64,000 nt of DNA from Halostagnicola larsenii XH-48 (GTDB lineage Archaea > Halobacteriota > Halobacteria > Halobacteriales > Natrialbaceae), in contig NZ_CP007055.1 in the NCBI RefSeq assembly GCF_000517625.1, positions 1,240,001-1,304,000 on the forward strand, in the 5' to 3' direction. The notes below the pieces were generated by a model. That model did not search any database. It worked only from the letters and a program-made list of their open reading frames with translations, and was not told the origin of the DNA. The first letter of the stretch is position 1; each line of letters starts with the position of its first letter. Shown in pieces: positions 1 through 9,488 of this stretch. Both the position numbers and the translations under genes were made by a program.

Positions 1-170
1 ACGACGATATGTTAGACGAGATGATGAGTCTGCTCGAGACCCACGACGACAAGTGGGAGGAATCCTCGTCGGGCGACCACCGCTACAGCGTCGAACTGCC
101 GGACGGATCGACCGAAGAGGTGCAGACGAAAGACGACGTGCGGGCGATTCTCTTCAAGAACTACCGCTGA
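1..170 (+). CDS. 3' end of an unknown acidic protein (partial)
   Basis: An open frame enters from the left edge and stops with TGA at 168-170. The visible 55 residues contain MLDEMMSLLETHDDKW followed by a beta-rich stretch ending AILFKNYR. The composition is acidic, as expected for a haloarchaeal cytosolic protein. An in-frame ATG lies at 9, but the frame is open upstream of it, so the true start is probably outside the window. I do not recognise the family and assign no function. It is followed after about 100 bases by the separate promoter of the Lrp-type regulator. Confidence 0.6.
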   Translation, partial: DDMLDEMMSLLETHDDKWEESSSGDHRYSVELPDGSTEEVQTKDDVRAILFKNYR

Positions 171-242
171 CTGTCCTCGGTTGGGCCAGTCGCATCCATG
201 TCGTCCCCCTCTGTGTGTGAACGACCGGCACGAGTCCGGAAG

Positions 243-250
243 AAATTTAC
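243..250 (+). promoter_or_regulatory. TATA box of the Lrp-type regulator gene
   Basis: AATTTACT lies about 27 bases before the ATG at 273. That spacing puts transcription initiation at or next to the start codon (leaderless mRNA). It supports 273 as the start rather than the in-frame ATG at 198, which lies upstream of this box. Confidence 0.55.
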
Positions 251-272
251 TCGCGCTCGCGCATCCGTCCGT

Positions 273-758
273 ATGAGCGAACGCGAGGTTCTCGAGTTGC
301 TCCGTGAGAACGCGCGGTACACCACTGCGGATATCGCGCGAATGACCGACCTCGAGGAGTCGGCGGTCGAGGCGACGATCGAATCGCTCGAGGAGGCGGG
401 CGTGATTCGCGGCTACCAGCCCGTCGTCGACTGGGACGAACTCGAGGACGAACGGGTCCGCGCGGAAGTCGAGTTGAACGTCATGCTCGACCGGGAGACG
501 GGCTACGGCGACATCGCGGAACGCCTCGCACGATTCCCGCAGGTGACGGCCCTGCGACTGGTCAGCGGCGACTACGACTTCGACATGGAAGTCGAGGGCG
601 ACTCGATCCGCGAGGTATCCCAGTTCATCAGCGAAAAGGTCGCGCCCGTCCCCGAGATCACCCAGACGGTCACCCACTACGTGATGACCTCCTACAAGGA
701 AAACGGGATCGAACTCGGCGACGGCGACGACGACGACAGGCTGTCAGTGTCCCCATGA
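273..758 (+). CDS. Lrp/AsnC-family transcriptional regulator
   Basis: This 161-residue protein has an N-terminal winged helix-turn-helix (about residues 3-55, LLRENARYTTADIARMTDLE) and a C-terminal RAM/ACT-type effector domain (about 65-140, with RLVSGDYDFDMEVEG), the usual Lrp order. The family binds amino acids or related metabolites and controls metabolic operons as oligomers. Its last codons overlap the aminotransferase start (ATGA at 755-758), so the two are translationally coupled. I infer that it controls this aminotransferase and perhaps itself. An acidic tail (GDGDDDD) is a halophilic feature. The ATG at 273 is chosen over 198 because a TATA-like box sits between them. Confidence 0.9.
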   Translation: MSEREVLELLRENARYTTADIARMTDLEESAVEATIESLEEAGVIRGYQPVVDWDELEDERVRAEVELNVMLDRETGYGDIAERLARFPQVTALRLVSGDYDFDMEVEGDSIREVSQFISEKVAPVPEITQTVTHYVMTSYKENGIELGDGDDDDRLSVSP

Positions 759-1936
759 CGATCGACCTATCCGAACGCGTCGAGTCGGTCGGCCCCTCGG
801 GGATCCGCCGCTTTTTCGAGATCGCCGAGGAGCGCGACGACGTCATCTCGCTCGGCGTCGGCGAACCGGACTTTTCGACCCCGTGGGCCGCCCGGGACGC
901 AGCGATCGCCTCCCTCGAGCAGGGAAAGACCTCCTACACCGCAAACCGCGGGAAGCGCGAGCTTCGCGAATCCATCTCGGAATACGTCGGCGACCGCTTC
1001 GACCTCGAGTACGGCGCCGACGAAGAGATACTCGTCACGGCGGGGGCCAGCGAGGCCGTCGATCTGGCGTTTCGGGCCATCGTCGACCCCGGCGATACGG
1101 TCGCGATCGCCCAGCCGTCGTACATCTCCTACGAACCCGGCGTGATCTTCGCCGGCGGCGAGGTGCTCCCGGTGCCGACCCGCGAGGAAGACGACTTCCG
1201 GCTCACCGTTTCCCAACTCGAGCAGGCCGGGGCGGCCGACGCGGACGTGCTCGTCATCTGCTATCCCAACAACCCAACCGGGGCGATCATGACGCGCGAC
1301 GACCTCGAGCCGGTCGCGGCCTTCGCACGGGAACACGACCTGACGGTGCTGGCCGACGAGATCTATGCGGAGTTGACCTACGACGAAGACCACACCTCGA
1401 TCGCCACTCTCGAGGGGATGCGCGAGCGAACTATCGTCTTCAACGGGTTCTCGAAGGCCCACGCGATGACGGGGCTTCGATTGGGCTACGCGCTCGGCCC
1501 GGCCGAGACGATCGGTGCGATGAATCGGATCCACCAGTACACGATGCTTTCGGCGCCGACGACGCCCCAGTACGCCGCCCTCGAGGCGCTCGACACCTGC
1601 GCGGACGACGTGCAGGAGATGGTCGAGCAGTACGACCGACGGCGACGATTCGTCCTCTCGCGCTTTCGCGAGATCGGCATGCCCTGTTTCGAGGCCAAAG
1701 GTGCGTTCTACGTCTTCCCCGAGGTACCGTCGGGCTGGAGTTCGGAAGAGTTCGCCGAGACGCTGCTCGAGGAACAGGGCGTCGCGGCCGTCCCGGGCGA
1801 CGTGTTCGGCGACGGCGCTTCGGGCCACCTCCGGGTGTCGTACGCGACGGGACTCGAGGACCTCAAGGAGGCGCTGAACCGAATCGAGGCGTTCCTCGAG
1901 GAACACGAGCCGATTGCGAGCAGCGCTGATTCGTAG
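755..1936 (+). CDS. PLP-dependent aminotransferase, class I/II (aspartate aminotransferase fold)
   Basis: The 393-residue protein matches fold-type I aminotransferases throughout. It shows LGVGEPDFSTP near the N terminus, NNPTGA at 172-177, DEIYAEL, and the Schiff-base lysine at 234 in FSKAHAMTGLRLGY. It transfers an amino group between an amino acid and a 2-oxo acid with pyridoxal phosphate in the cytosol. Substrate cannot be read from sequence alone; aspartate or aromatic amino acids are typical for this subgroup. It overlaps the upstream Lrp-type gene by four bases, which suggests amino-acid-responsive control. Confidence 0.93.
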   Translation: MTIDLSERVESVGPSGIRRFFEIAEERDDVISLGVGEPDFSTPWAARDAAIASLEQGKTSYTANRGKRELRESISEYVGDRFDLEYGADEEILVTAGASEAVDLAFRAIVDPGDTVAIAQPSYISYEPGVIFAGGEVLPVPTREEDDFRLTVSQLEQAGAADADVLVICYPNNPTGAIMTRDDLEPVAAFAREHDLTVLADEIYAELTYDEDHTSIATLEGMRERTIVFNGFSKAHAMTGLRLGYALGPAETIGAMNRIHQYTMLSAPTTPQYAALEALDTCADDVQEMVEQYDRRRRFVLSRFREIGMPCFEAKGAFYVFPEVPSGWSSEEFAETLLEEQGVAAVPGDVFGDGASGHLRVSYATGLEDLKEALNRIEAFLEEHEPIASSADS

Positions 1937-1987
1937 CAAACCTGGCGAGTCGCCACGTTATTGCGCGTTCGATCCGTTCGCGAGAGT

Positions 1988-3214
1988 ATGGTCGAGTATC
2001 GTCCCCTGCCGGACGAAGGGATGCGGACCTTTTTCGAGTACACGAACTACGCGTTCGCCCCGCAAACGGGACCGGTAGCGTACGATCCGGACGAGCACGA
2101 GACGCCGCGATTGCGCCTCGGATCGCCGCGTGGCCTCTACGAGGACGGCGACCGCGACGCGGAACCGCGCGTCGTCTGTCGGCAGTACTGGCTCGAGGCG
2201 ACCGTCCGCGGCGACTCCCACCCAGTTGCTGGACTTGCATCGGTCGCGTCGCCGCCGGAATCGCGTCGAAAGGGCATGGTCCGGACGCTGCTTGAGCGCT
2301 CGCTCGAGGAGTACCGCGACCGGGATCGGATTCTATCGGTTCTCTGGCCGTTTCAGTACGAGTTCTATCGGAAGTACGGCTGGGAGACAGCCAACAACCG
2401 CGTGCGCTATGCGTGTCCCCCGGACGCGCTCGCGTTCGCGACTGCGGCGGTCGACGACCCGGAGTTCGTCGCCGTCAGTTCCGACTCGTACGACGTACTC
2501 GATGACGTATACCAGCGACACGCGAGCGAGTACGCCCTCTCGATCGAACGTACCGAGGCGTGGTGGCGACACCGCGTGCTCTCGAACGACGGTCCGGATC
2601 CGTTCGTCTACGTCCTCGAGCGAAACGGCTCACCCGCCGGATACCTCGTGTACACCATCGACGGTGAGGAGCAAGGCTCTCGAACGATGTCCGTGCAGGA
2701 ACTCGCTGCCGACGAACACGACGACTATCTCTCCCTGCTCTCGTTCTGTCACACGCACGATTCGCAAGTCGATACCGTCGAACTCCCCGGACCGACCGAT
2801 TCGTCGCTGCTCGATCTGACGCCGAACCCGGAGGCGGTCGAGTGTACCGTCGAAACCGGTCCGATGGTCCGGATCGTCGACGTCGAATCGGCGCTTTCGG
2901 CGGTCGCGTATCCGGGTGCGGGCGCGTCCGAACGACCCTGTCGACTGACGCTCTCCGTCACGGACCCGCTCGTCGAGTGGAACGACGGGACCTTCGCTCT
3001 CGAGGTATCGGGCGGAGCGGCGACCTGCGAACGAACTGCCGGCGAGGCGAATGTCGAACTCGACATTGGCGCGCTCTCGCAATTGCTGGTCGGAAGCCGT
3101 TCGGCAGCCGACCTCGAGCGGGTCGGGCGACTCCAAACGGAATCTGCGAGCGAACTCGAGGTACTCGAGTCGCTCTTTCCCGAAACCGAAGTCTATCTCC
3201 GAGAGCACTTCTGA
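1988..3214 (+). CDS. Eis-like GNAT N-acetyltransferase with SCP2-type C-terminal domain
   Basis: This 408-residue protein has the Eis layout. An N-terminal GNAT domain carries the acetyl-CoA loop (SRRKGMVRTLLERSLEEYRD) and FYRKYGWE. A second divergent GNAT-like region follows (about 160-290), and a sterol-carrier-like tail runs from about 300 (LTVTDPLVEWNDGTFALEV type pattern). Family members acetylate amines on small molecules or proteins; the substrate here is unknown. The ATG at 1988 is used instead of an earlier in-frame codon at 1961, because homologues start at the MVEYRPL-type sequence. It is separated from the aminotransferase by only 51 bases, so co-transcription is possible. Confidence 0.85.
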   Translation: MVEYRPLPDEGMRTFFEYTNYAFAPQTGPVAYDPDEHETPRLRLGSPRGLYEDGDRDAEPRVVCRQYWLEATVRGDSHPVAGLASVASPPESRRKGMVRTLLERSLEEYRDRDRILSVLWPFQYEFYRKYGWETANNRVRYACPPDALAFATAAVDDPEFVAVSSDSYDVLDDVYQRHASEYALSIERTEAWWRHRVLSNDGPDPFVYVLERNGSPAGYLVYTIDGEEQGSRTMSVQELAADEHDDYLSLLSFCHTHDSQVDTVELPGPTDSSLLDLTPNPEAVECTVETGPMVRIVDVESALSAVAYPGAGASERPCRLTLSVTDPLVEWNDGTFALEVSGGAATCERTAGEANVELDIGALSQLLVGSRSAADLERVGRLQTESASELEVLESLFPETEVYLREHF

Positions 3215-3350
3215 GCCGGCTTCGAAACGATGTGCGGTATCGGAGTCGCTCGAGCGGTACTGGTCGAATTCGTGGAGAAAAACGATCCCGTGCTCGAGTC
3301 GAGCCGTTTGGCCTGAACCCGCCGCGAACGGCTACCGGGATAGAACCGGG

Positions 3351-4382
3351 TCAGTCGTCTGACTCGTAGTGGTCTCCGGCTGACGAGGGCATCTGGGTCT
3401 TTCCGACGAAGACGAGCACGACGAGTACGATCACGTAGGGGAGCACTCCGATCAATCTCGAGGGAATGGGGATGTCGGAGGTCTGCTGAATTCCGAGCTG
3501 GAGCGTCTCGAGACCGCCAAACAGAAACGAGGCGAGGAAGGCGCCGATCGGATTGTAGTTGCCGATCAGGTACGCGGTGAGGCCGATGAATCCGCGTCCG
3601 TTCACCATCGTTTCGCCTCCACCGACGAATGTACCGGCATTGAGGGCCAACGCAGCGCCGCCGATCCCACAGTACACGCCGGAGAGAACGGTTCCAACGT
3701 ACCGAACCAGCTGAACGTCGACGCCCGCCGTATCGAGCGCTTTCGGGTCTTCGCCGCTCGCCTCGATCCACAGCCCGAACCTCGTTCGGTTGAGAACGTA
3801 CCACGTGAGCGGGCCCGCGGCGACGAGCAACATGACGGGTGGCGCCATCACGAATATGTCTCCGAAAACGGGGAGATCTGCGAGACCTGGAATCGCCCAC
3901 TCGTCGAACCCGTCGACGCTGGGACTGTTCACCTGACCCCAGACGATGGTGCTCGCGAACGGGGCGAATCCGAGCGCAATCAGCCAGATCGCGAGTCCCG
4001 CGATCACCTGATCGGCCTTGAATTCGATACAGGCGATCGCGAACAGGAGAGCGACCACCGCGCTGGCGACGATCGCGAACCCGAACGCCAGCCAGACGTT
4101 TGCGCCGATCGGCGTCAGCGACAGCGCGTACATGCTCGCGACCGCGCTGAACGCGCCGACAATGAGCAGTCCCTCGAGGCCGATGTTGATGATGCCCGCC
4201 TTTTCGGAGAATATCCCGCCCAGTGCGGCGAATCCGATAGGGACCGTAAGCCGTAATGCCATCGATATCGACGACGCGTCCACTGGACCGAACAGCCAGA
4301 GACAGGCCACGGCCACGACGGCCAAGACAACCGCGGTGTACAGCATCTTCTCCCTGGAAATCGAGTCGGTCGAGACGTTCAC
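3351..4382 (-). CDS. ABC transporter permease, nucleoside (BMP-type) system
   Basis: The 343-residue membrane protein has about eight hydrophobic helices and the branched-chain permease (BPD_transp_2) signature around KAGIINIGLEGLLIVGAF and the GLTAYLIGNYNPIGA loop. In BMP-type systems (for example NupP/NupQ and YufPQ) two such permeases form the channel for nucleosides. Its start overlaps the end of the other permease gene by four bases (ATGA), so both come from one message. It is the last gene of the operon. Confidence 0.92.
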   Translation of the reverse strand: MNVSTDSISREKMLYTAVVLAVVAVACLWLFGPVDASSISMALRLTVPIGFAALGGIFSEKAGIINIGLEGLLIVGAFSAVASMYALSLTPIGANVWLAFGFAIVASAVVALLFAIACIEFKADQVIAGLAIWLIALGFAPFASTIVWGQVNSPSVDGFDEWAIPGLADLPVFGDIFVMAPPVMLLVAAGPLTWYVLNRTRFGLWIEASGEDPKALDTAGVDVQLVRYVGTVLSGVYCGIGGAALALNAGTFVGGGETMVNGRGFIGLTAYLIGNYNPIGAFLASFLFGGLETLQLGIQQTSDIPIPSRLIGVLPYVIVLVVLVFVGKTQMPSSAGDHYESDD

Positions 4383-5569
4383 GCTTGCTCACCTCCGCTG
4401 GTCGCAGGGGTGTCGGAGCCGAACCCCGACCGTTTGCCGATCAGGCGGAAGAACTCGGGCATCGCGATAAAGAGGATGATCAGGCCCTGAATGACCTCGA
4501 CGAGTTCGGTCGGCACGCCGAGCGAGAAATTGATCGCGAGGCTCCCGCTTTTGAGCGCCCCGAACAGCAGCGACGTCGGAATGATGCCGATCGGGTTGTT
4601 TCCGGCGAGGATAGAGACGGCGATGCCGTCGAAACCGAACGACGGAATACCGGACTGCCAGCGGTACTGAACCATCATGACGTATATCGCGCCGGCGACG
4701 CCGCCGAGCGCACCCGAGAGAGTCATACTCGTCACGATGTTTCTCTCAGCGTTGACCCCGCTGTATTCGGCTGCAGCCTCCTGCAGGCCGCTCGTACGTA
4801 GTTCATAGCCCAACACGGTCTGCGTGTACAGGAGCGTGATCCCGATCGCGACCAGGAGTCCGCCGCCGAGGGCAAACAGCGAAAAGCGCGAGCTGTCGAT
4901 GGACGTCGGGAACTGTGCAACTGCTGGAATCGTCTCGGTCAGGACCGAGTCGGACGAGAGGTCACCGACGTGGTTGTTGACGAGATAGAACGCGATGGCG
5001 GTTGCGATGAAGTTGAGCATGATCGTCGTGATCACCTCGTGTGCGTCCGCGTAGGCTTTCATCACGCCGGGAATCATACCCCAGAACCCGCCGACTACCG
5101 CGCCAGCGGCGATTCCGGACGGAATCACGATAATCGTTCCGATGGCGTTGTTAGGAACGAACTGACTGATCCAGAGAACGGTCAGGGCAGTCGCCAACCC
5201 ACCGAGCACCATCTGTCCCTGGGTCCCGATGTTGAACAACCCGGCCCGGAACGCCACGGCGACCGAGAGGCCGGTAAACAACAGCAGCGTCGTCTCCTGT
5301 AAGGTCTGTCCGAGGCTGACCGGAGAGCCGAACGCGCCCTGCAACATCGTCAAATACACCTCGATCGGATTGTAACAGCCGTATCCGACCCCCGGAACGA
5401 AGACGACGGGACTGTCACAGGTGGCGACGAATCCGGAGACGAAGATCAACACTGCGCCGAGTACGAGCGCGAAAATCAGCGACGCGACACTGATGATGAG
5501 GCGCTCGAGCGGCGACGCGTCGACGAGTCGATCGAGAGTACCGGCGAGCCGACTTCGAAGCCCGCTCAT
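4379..5569 (-). CDS. ABC transporter permease, nucleoside (BMP-type) system
   Basis: This 396-residue inner-membrane permease pairs with the product of 3351-4382. It shows the conserved FRAGLFNIGTQGQMVLGGL motif and FGFDGIAVSILAGNNPIGI, typical of the RbsC/BmpC permease family. A long N-terminal segment (residues 1-60) holds one helix, followed by a periplasmic-side loop with cysteines (ATCDSPVVFVPGVGYGCYN). The gene overlaps both neighbours by four bases, which is strong evidence for an operon. Confidence 0.92.
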   Translation of the reverse strand: MSGLRSRLAGTLDRLVDASPLERLIISVASLIFALVLGAVLIFVSGFVATCDSPVVFVPGVGYGCYNPIEVYLTMLQGAFGSPVSLGQTLQETTLLLFTGLSVAVAFRAGLFNIGTQGQMVLGGLATALTVLWISQFVPNNAIGTIIVIPSGIAAGAVVGGFWGMIPGVMKAYADAHEVITTIMLNFIATAIAFYLVNNHVGDLSSDSVLTETIPAVAQFPTSIDSSRFSLFALGGGLLVAIGITLLYTQTVLGYELRTSGLQEAAAEYSGVNAERNIVTSMTLSGALGGVAGAIYVMMVQYRWQSGIPSFGFDGIAVSILAGNNPIGIIPTSLLFGALKSGSLAINFSLGVPTELVEVIQGLIILFIAMPEFFRLIGKRSGFGSDTPATSGGEQA

Positions 5570-7167
5570 GCGGACTCTCGCCCCCGAATGCGTGCACTCT
5601 CGGCGGAAATACCGTCGGGTCTTTCACCGGCCATCAGGAGGCCGAGTTCCTCTTCGCTGACCGCATCGGGGTCGACGATCGCCACGATCTCGCCGTCGTG
5701 CATTACTGCGAGGCGATCCGAGAGCTGTCTCACTTCGTCGAGTTTTGAGGACACCAGCAAGATCGCCGTACCGTCCGCCCGAAGGTCCAGCAGTCGGTCG
5801 TGGATGAACTCGATGCTACCGATGTCGACGCCGCGAGTCGGTTGGGAGGCGACCACCAGCGAGGGGTCGCGTTCGAACTCGCGGCCGACGATGAACTTCT
5901 GCTGATTGCCGCCCGAGAACGAGTGTGCGTCCGCGCTGGCATCTGGCGGTCGGACGTCGTATTCGTCGATCACGTCGTCGACGTACTCCTCGGTGCTGTC
6001 CCAATCGATTCGAAACCCGTTCGAAAATTCGGGCAGGCGTTGACAGCCGAGCAGTCCGTTTCGCCTGAGGTCGTAGTCCATGACGAGACTGCGCTTTTGT
6101 CTGTCCTCAGCGACGTAGGCCATCCCCATCCCGATGCGATCGCTGCGCGAGGCAGTTGTAATCTGCGAGCCGTCGAACGTGATCGTTCCGATCGAGGGCT
6201 GGTGCAGTCCGGTGATCGCCTCGATAAGTTCGGACTGTCCGTTTCCGTCGACCCCAGCAACGCCGAACACTTCGCCTTCGTGGACGGCGAAGTCGACGTC
6301 CGAAACCGCCGGGACACCGCGGTCGTCCTCGACGCTCACTCCTTCGACCTCGAGAATCGGATCGCCGCGTTCGGCGTCGGGTTTCTCGAGGTCGAGCAGC
6401 ACGTCCCGGCCGACCATCATTCGCGCGAGTTCTTCCTCAGAGGTGTCGTCTGCCGGAACCGTACCCACGAGTTTCCCGTCGCGCAACACGCTGATGTCGT
6501 CGGCCGCTTCCAGCGCCTCGCCGAGTTTGTGTGTGATGAAAATGATCGTCTTTCCCTCCGCGATCAACTCCGCGAAGATGTCGAACAATCCCTCGACCTC
6601 CTGTGGTGTCAACACCGCGGTCGGTTCGTCGAGTATCAAAACATCGGCGCCACGGTAGAGTGCCTTGAGGATCTCGACGCGCTGTTGTTCGCCGATGCTG
6701 ATCTCGTCGATCTGTGCGGTCGGGTCGAGGTCGAAGCCGTACCGCTCCGCGAGGGAAGCCGTCTCCTCGATCGCCTGTGATCGATCGGTTGCGAATCCGC
6801 CCCACTTCGTGGGTTCGTTTCCCAGCACGACGTTCTCGGCGACGGTCATCGTATCCACGAGCATGAAATGCTGGTGAATCATGCCGATACCGGCGTCCAT
6901 CGCGTCGCTGGGCCCGTCGAACTCGTGGCGGACGCCGTCGATGCGTACGGTTCCTTTGGTCGGTTCGTACAATCCGTACAGCACGTTCATCAACGTCGTC
7001 TTCCCGGCTCCGTTCTCGCCGACGAGGGCGTGGACCGTACCCTGCTCGACGGCGAAATCGACATCGTCGTTCGCGACGACTCCCGGGAACCGCTTCGTGA
7101 TCCCGTCCAAGTGGACGGCGGCCGCGCCAGGTCCCGCTCCGTCGGCCGACTCGTCGTCAGCAGACAT
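5566..7167 (-). CDS. ABC transporter ATP-binding protein, two fused nucleotide-binding domains (nucleoside import)
   Basis: The 533-residue cytosolic protein carries two ABC cassettes in tandem. The first has a canonical Walker A (GENGAGKTT), ISIGEQQRVEI signature and DEPTAVLT. The second has a degenerate Walker A (GVDGNGQSELI, no lysine) and FSGGNQQKFIVGRE. This asymmetric pair is normal for the RbsA/NupO-type importers of sugars and nucleosides, so the missing lysine is not damage. It energises the two permeases encoded downstream and overlaps the next gene by four bases. Confidence 0.94.
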   Translation of the reverse strand: MSADDESADGAGPGAAAVHLDGITKRFPGVVANDDVDFAVEQGTVHALVGENGAGKTTLMNVLYGLYEPTKGTVRIDGVRHEFDGPSDAMDAGIGMIHQHFMLVDTMTVAENVVLGNEPTKWGGFATDRSQAIEETASLAERYGFDLDPTAQIDEISIGEQQRVEILKALYRGADVLILDEPTAVLTPQEVEGLFDIFAELIAEGKTIIFITHKLGEALEAADDISVLRDGKLVGTVPADDTSEEELARMMVGRDVLLDLEKPDAERGDPILEVEGVSVEDDRGVPAVSDVDFAVHEGEVFGVAGVDGNGQSELIEAITGLHQPSIGTITFDGSQITTASRSDRIGMGMAYVAEDRQKRSLVMDYDLRRNGLLGCQRLPEFSNGFRIDWDSTEEYVDDVIDEYDVRPPDASADAHSFSGGNQQKFIVGREFERDPSLVVASQPTRGVDIGSIEFIHDRLLDLRADGTAILLVSSKLDEVRQLSDRLAVMHDGEIVAIVDPDAVSEEELGLLMAGERPDGISAESARIRGRESA

Positions 7168-7172
7168 GGTAT

Positions 7173-8231
7173 CTAGGAATCGTCAGTAGTGGTCGGAACG
7201 TCTATCTCGCCGTCGATAATCTGCTGACGGGACTCCTCAATCGAGGAGGTGATGTCTCCAGGTAGTTCGCCCTCGAAGTCCTGTCCAATTACCGCATCGA
7301 CGCCGTCTTCCTCGAGACCCAGATCGTTCGTCTCCCCGCCCGAAAAGTCGTCTTCGACGACCGACTGGATGGATTCGTAGACGGCGTTATCGACGTATTT
7401 GACCATGCTAGCGACGATCACGTCACTGAAATCTTCCGAGCTGACCGACTGGTCGTCGTCGACACCGATCGCGAACCTGCCGTTCGATTGAGCCGATTCG
7501 AAGACACCGCCGCCCGTGTTGCCCGAGGAGTGGTAGACGACATCCGCGCCATCGCTGTACATCCCGTTCGCGATTTCTTGGCCCGTAGCGGGATCGGTGA
7601 AACTTCCTGCGTAGGCGTCCCGGACATCGATGCCCTCGTCGACGTGCTCCGCACCCGCTCTATACCCAGCTTCGAAGCGTTTGATGAGCGACGTTTCCCG
7701 ACCGCCGACGAAGCCGATAATCGATTCGCCGGGATTCGACTCGCCGCCAGCGTGTGCGTACTCGGTTTCGGTCAACAGGCCCGCAAGCTGACCGACGAGG
7801 AACGAACCCTCGTGTTCGCGGAAGACATAATTGATGACGTTATCGGCGTCGACCATCGAATCGACGATCATGAATTGCTGGTCGCTGAACTCCGCAGCGT
7901 TCTGTTCCAGATCGGTTTGGTGATCGTAGCCGATACAACAGACGAGATCGATATCGTCCTGGCGGGCGAACTGCCGTTGCATCTCGTTCATGTCGGAGAC
8001 CTCCTCGGGTTCGGCATCCTCGTAGTCGATGCCGAACTCCGAGACTGCCCGCTCGACACCGGCATTTGCCATGTCGTTAAACGATTCGTCACCCAGTCCC
8101 CCAGTCGAGTAGACGATTCCAACAGTGATATCGGCCTCGCTCGAGCCGTCGTCTCCGTTGTTGACGAGACAACCGGCTAGCCCGGCGGTCGCTCCTGCTC
8201 CAACTGACGTAAGGAATGTGCGTCGTCGCAT
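7173..8231 (-). CDS. BMP-family substrate-binding lipoprotein (nucleoside binding)
   Basis: The 352-residue protein begins MRRRTFLTSVGAGATAG followed by LAGC, a twin-arginine signal with a lipobox, so it is exported folded and lipid-anchored outside the membrane. The mature part follows the Bmp/PnrA/Med family: STGGLGDESFNDMANAGVERA, IGYDHQTDLEQNA, FVGGRETSLIKRFEAGYRAG, and VVYHSSGNTGGGVF. These proteins capture nucleosides for the ABC importer. It is the first gene of the four-gene operon, five bases before the ATPase gene. Confidence 0.93.
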   Translation of the reverse strand: MRRRTFLTSVGAGATAGLAGCLVNNGDDGSSEADITVGIVYSTGGLGDESFNDMANAGVERAVSEFGIDYEDAEPEEVSDMNEMQRQFARQDDIDLVCCIGYDHQTDLEQNAAEFSDQQFMIVDSMVDADNVINYVFREHEGSFLVGQLAGLLTETEYAHAGGESNPGESIIGFVGGRETSLIKRFEAGYRAGAEHVDEGIDVRDAYAGSFTDPATGQEIANGMYSDGADVVYHSSGNTGGGVFESAQSNGRFAIGVDDDQSVSSEDFSDVIVASMVKYVDNAVYESIQSVVEDDFSGGETNDLGLEEDGVDAVIGQDFEGELPGDITSSIEESRQQIIDGEIDVPTTTDDS

Positions 8232-8257
8232 ACTGAATACGGATTAAACGGAATCAT

Positions 8258-8264
8258 CTTATAG
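8258..8264 (-). promoter_or_regulatory. TATA-like box of the nucleoside transporter operon
   Basis: On the minus strand the sequence reads CTATAAG, about 30 bases before the ATG of the lipoprotein gene at 8231. This fits a leaderless or very short-leader transcript. A second weaker A/T patch (GTTTAATCC on the minus strand) lies closer and is less well spaced. The remainder of 8265-8507 is A/T-enriched and holds no gene I can support. Confidence 0.45.
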
Positions 8265-8507
8265 TTTCTGGACCGACTGTTGTTCATCTGAACCCGTATT
8301 ATCGGTTACAGTTGACGTATCCCAATCGCTTCGGAGATAGCGTCTAAAAATTACCACCATTAAATATTATGATTGTGCAATTTCAGTGCGAGTTTTCGCC
8401 CCAACGGTCGGTTAGCGTCACTCGAGACGACGTTTCCATTCGGATCCGAACTCCACCGGTACGGAGTCCGCGCTGGGTAGGTTCAGAGATGGGTCGCTTG
8501 TCGATGC

Positions 8508-9488
8508 CTAGGCGGAGTAGTGTGGATCGCCGTGGCGATACATATCGAGCATCATCCGCTCGAATCGGTCGCCGTCGACCGACTCGACCACGCGCGTTCG
8601 AGGGACGCCATCGGTCACACCGAGTTCGTCGACGAGACTGTATCCCCGCGTGAGCCCATCGCGGTCGTCGACTTCGACGTAGTAGGTGGCCGCTTCTTCG
8701 ATGAGATCCGGCTCGAGCAGCGTCGCAAGGGTCATCGAATCCGGCTGGGTCGTGACGTCCGCCCCCAGGGAATCGTCTTCTGATTGTGCGTTAAACTCCC
8801 GGACGGCGTCCGTGATCGTCAGATAGAACTCCGCCAGCTCGGTGTCCATCGTTTCGACCGCCTCGAACACGTCGGCTTCGAACAACGAGTCCCGAACCGT
8901 GACTCCCCAGTCGACGAGGGTCGTCTCGAAAGCATCCATCACCGCGCGGGCGGCGTCCGGATCGACCCAGAAGTTGTACTCCGCGGCCGGCGTGATGTTC
9001 CCCAGAGTGTTGACGGCTCCACCCATGATCCAGATGTCCTCGAGCAGTTCCGGCAGATCAGGTTCGCGCTGGAGAGCCAGTGCGAGGTTCGTCAGCGGCG
9101 CGATACAGGCCAGCGTCAGCTCGCCGGGGTTTTCTCGAGCCTTTCGAACGATGTAATCGACCGCGTGCTCGTCGGCGGACTCGATGCCAGTCTCCGGAAA
9201 GAGCTCGCCGCCGAGACCACCCTCGCCGTGGACGTACTCAGCGAAGTCGTACTCCTTGAGCAGCGGCGAGCGAGCGCCCTCGTAGACCGATACGTCGTCG
9301 GCGACCCCGGCGAGGTCGAGCGTGTATTTGGCGTTTTCGACCTGGTACTCGAAGGGGACGTTTCCGGTACAGATCGTGACGCCCTCGAGCGAGACGCGGT
9401 CTGAGAGCGCCGCGAGCAGTATCGCTTGCGTGTCGTCGCCGGCAGTATCCGTATCCAGAATCAGCCGTCGAGGTTCTGTCGAACTCAT
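8508..9488 (-). CDS. Nucleoside hydrolase (inosine-uridine preferring hydrolase family)
   Basis: This 326-residue protein has the family calcium-binding N terminus LILDTDTAGDDTQAILLAAL, with the aspartates in the same spacing as DTDPGxDD. It also shows the LTLACIAPLTNLALALQREP and IMGGAV blocks and an asparagine/histidine-containing tail. It cleaves the N-glycosidic bond of nucleosides to ribose and free base in the cytosol. It is transcribed toward the nucleoside ABC importer 276 bases downstream, so it very likely processes what that system brings in. The freed base could feed hpt elsewhere in the window. Confidence 0.92.
   Translation of the reverse strand: MSSTEPRRLILDTDTAGDDTQAILLAALSDRVSLEGVTICTGNVPFEYQVENAKYTLDLAGVADDVSVYEGARSPLLKEYDFAEYVHGEGGLGGELFPETGIESADEHAVDYIVRKARENPGELTLACIAPLTNLALALQREPDLPELLEDIWIMGGAVNTLGNITPAAEYNFWVDPDAARAVMDAFETTLVDWGVTVRDSLFEADVFEAVETMDTELAEFYLTITDAVREFNAQSEDDSLGADVTTQPDSMTLATLLEPDLIEEAATYYVEVDDRDGLTRGYSLVDELGVTDGVPRTRVVESVDGDRFERMMLDMYRHGDPHYSA

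Noticed and set aside
12-677. 221-residue open frame on the minus strand opposite the Lrp gene
   Set aside because: Antisense to a clear regulator gene; arginine/valine-rich composition typical of shadow frames in GC-rich haloarchaeal DNA.
767-1939. 390-residue minus-strand frame opposite the aminotransferase
   Set aside because: Full-length antisense frame of a conserved enzyme; no recognisable motifs.
3193-4392. 399-residue frame over the first permease gene
   Set aside because: Arg-rich frame overlapping a well-supported membrane permease; shadow.
5566-7167. Possible damage of the second Walker A in the nucleoside ATPase
   Set aside because: GVDGNGQSE without lysine is the normal degenerate second site of RbsA/NupO-type proteins.
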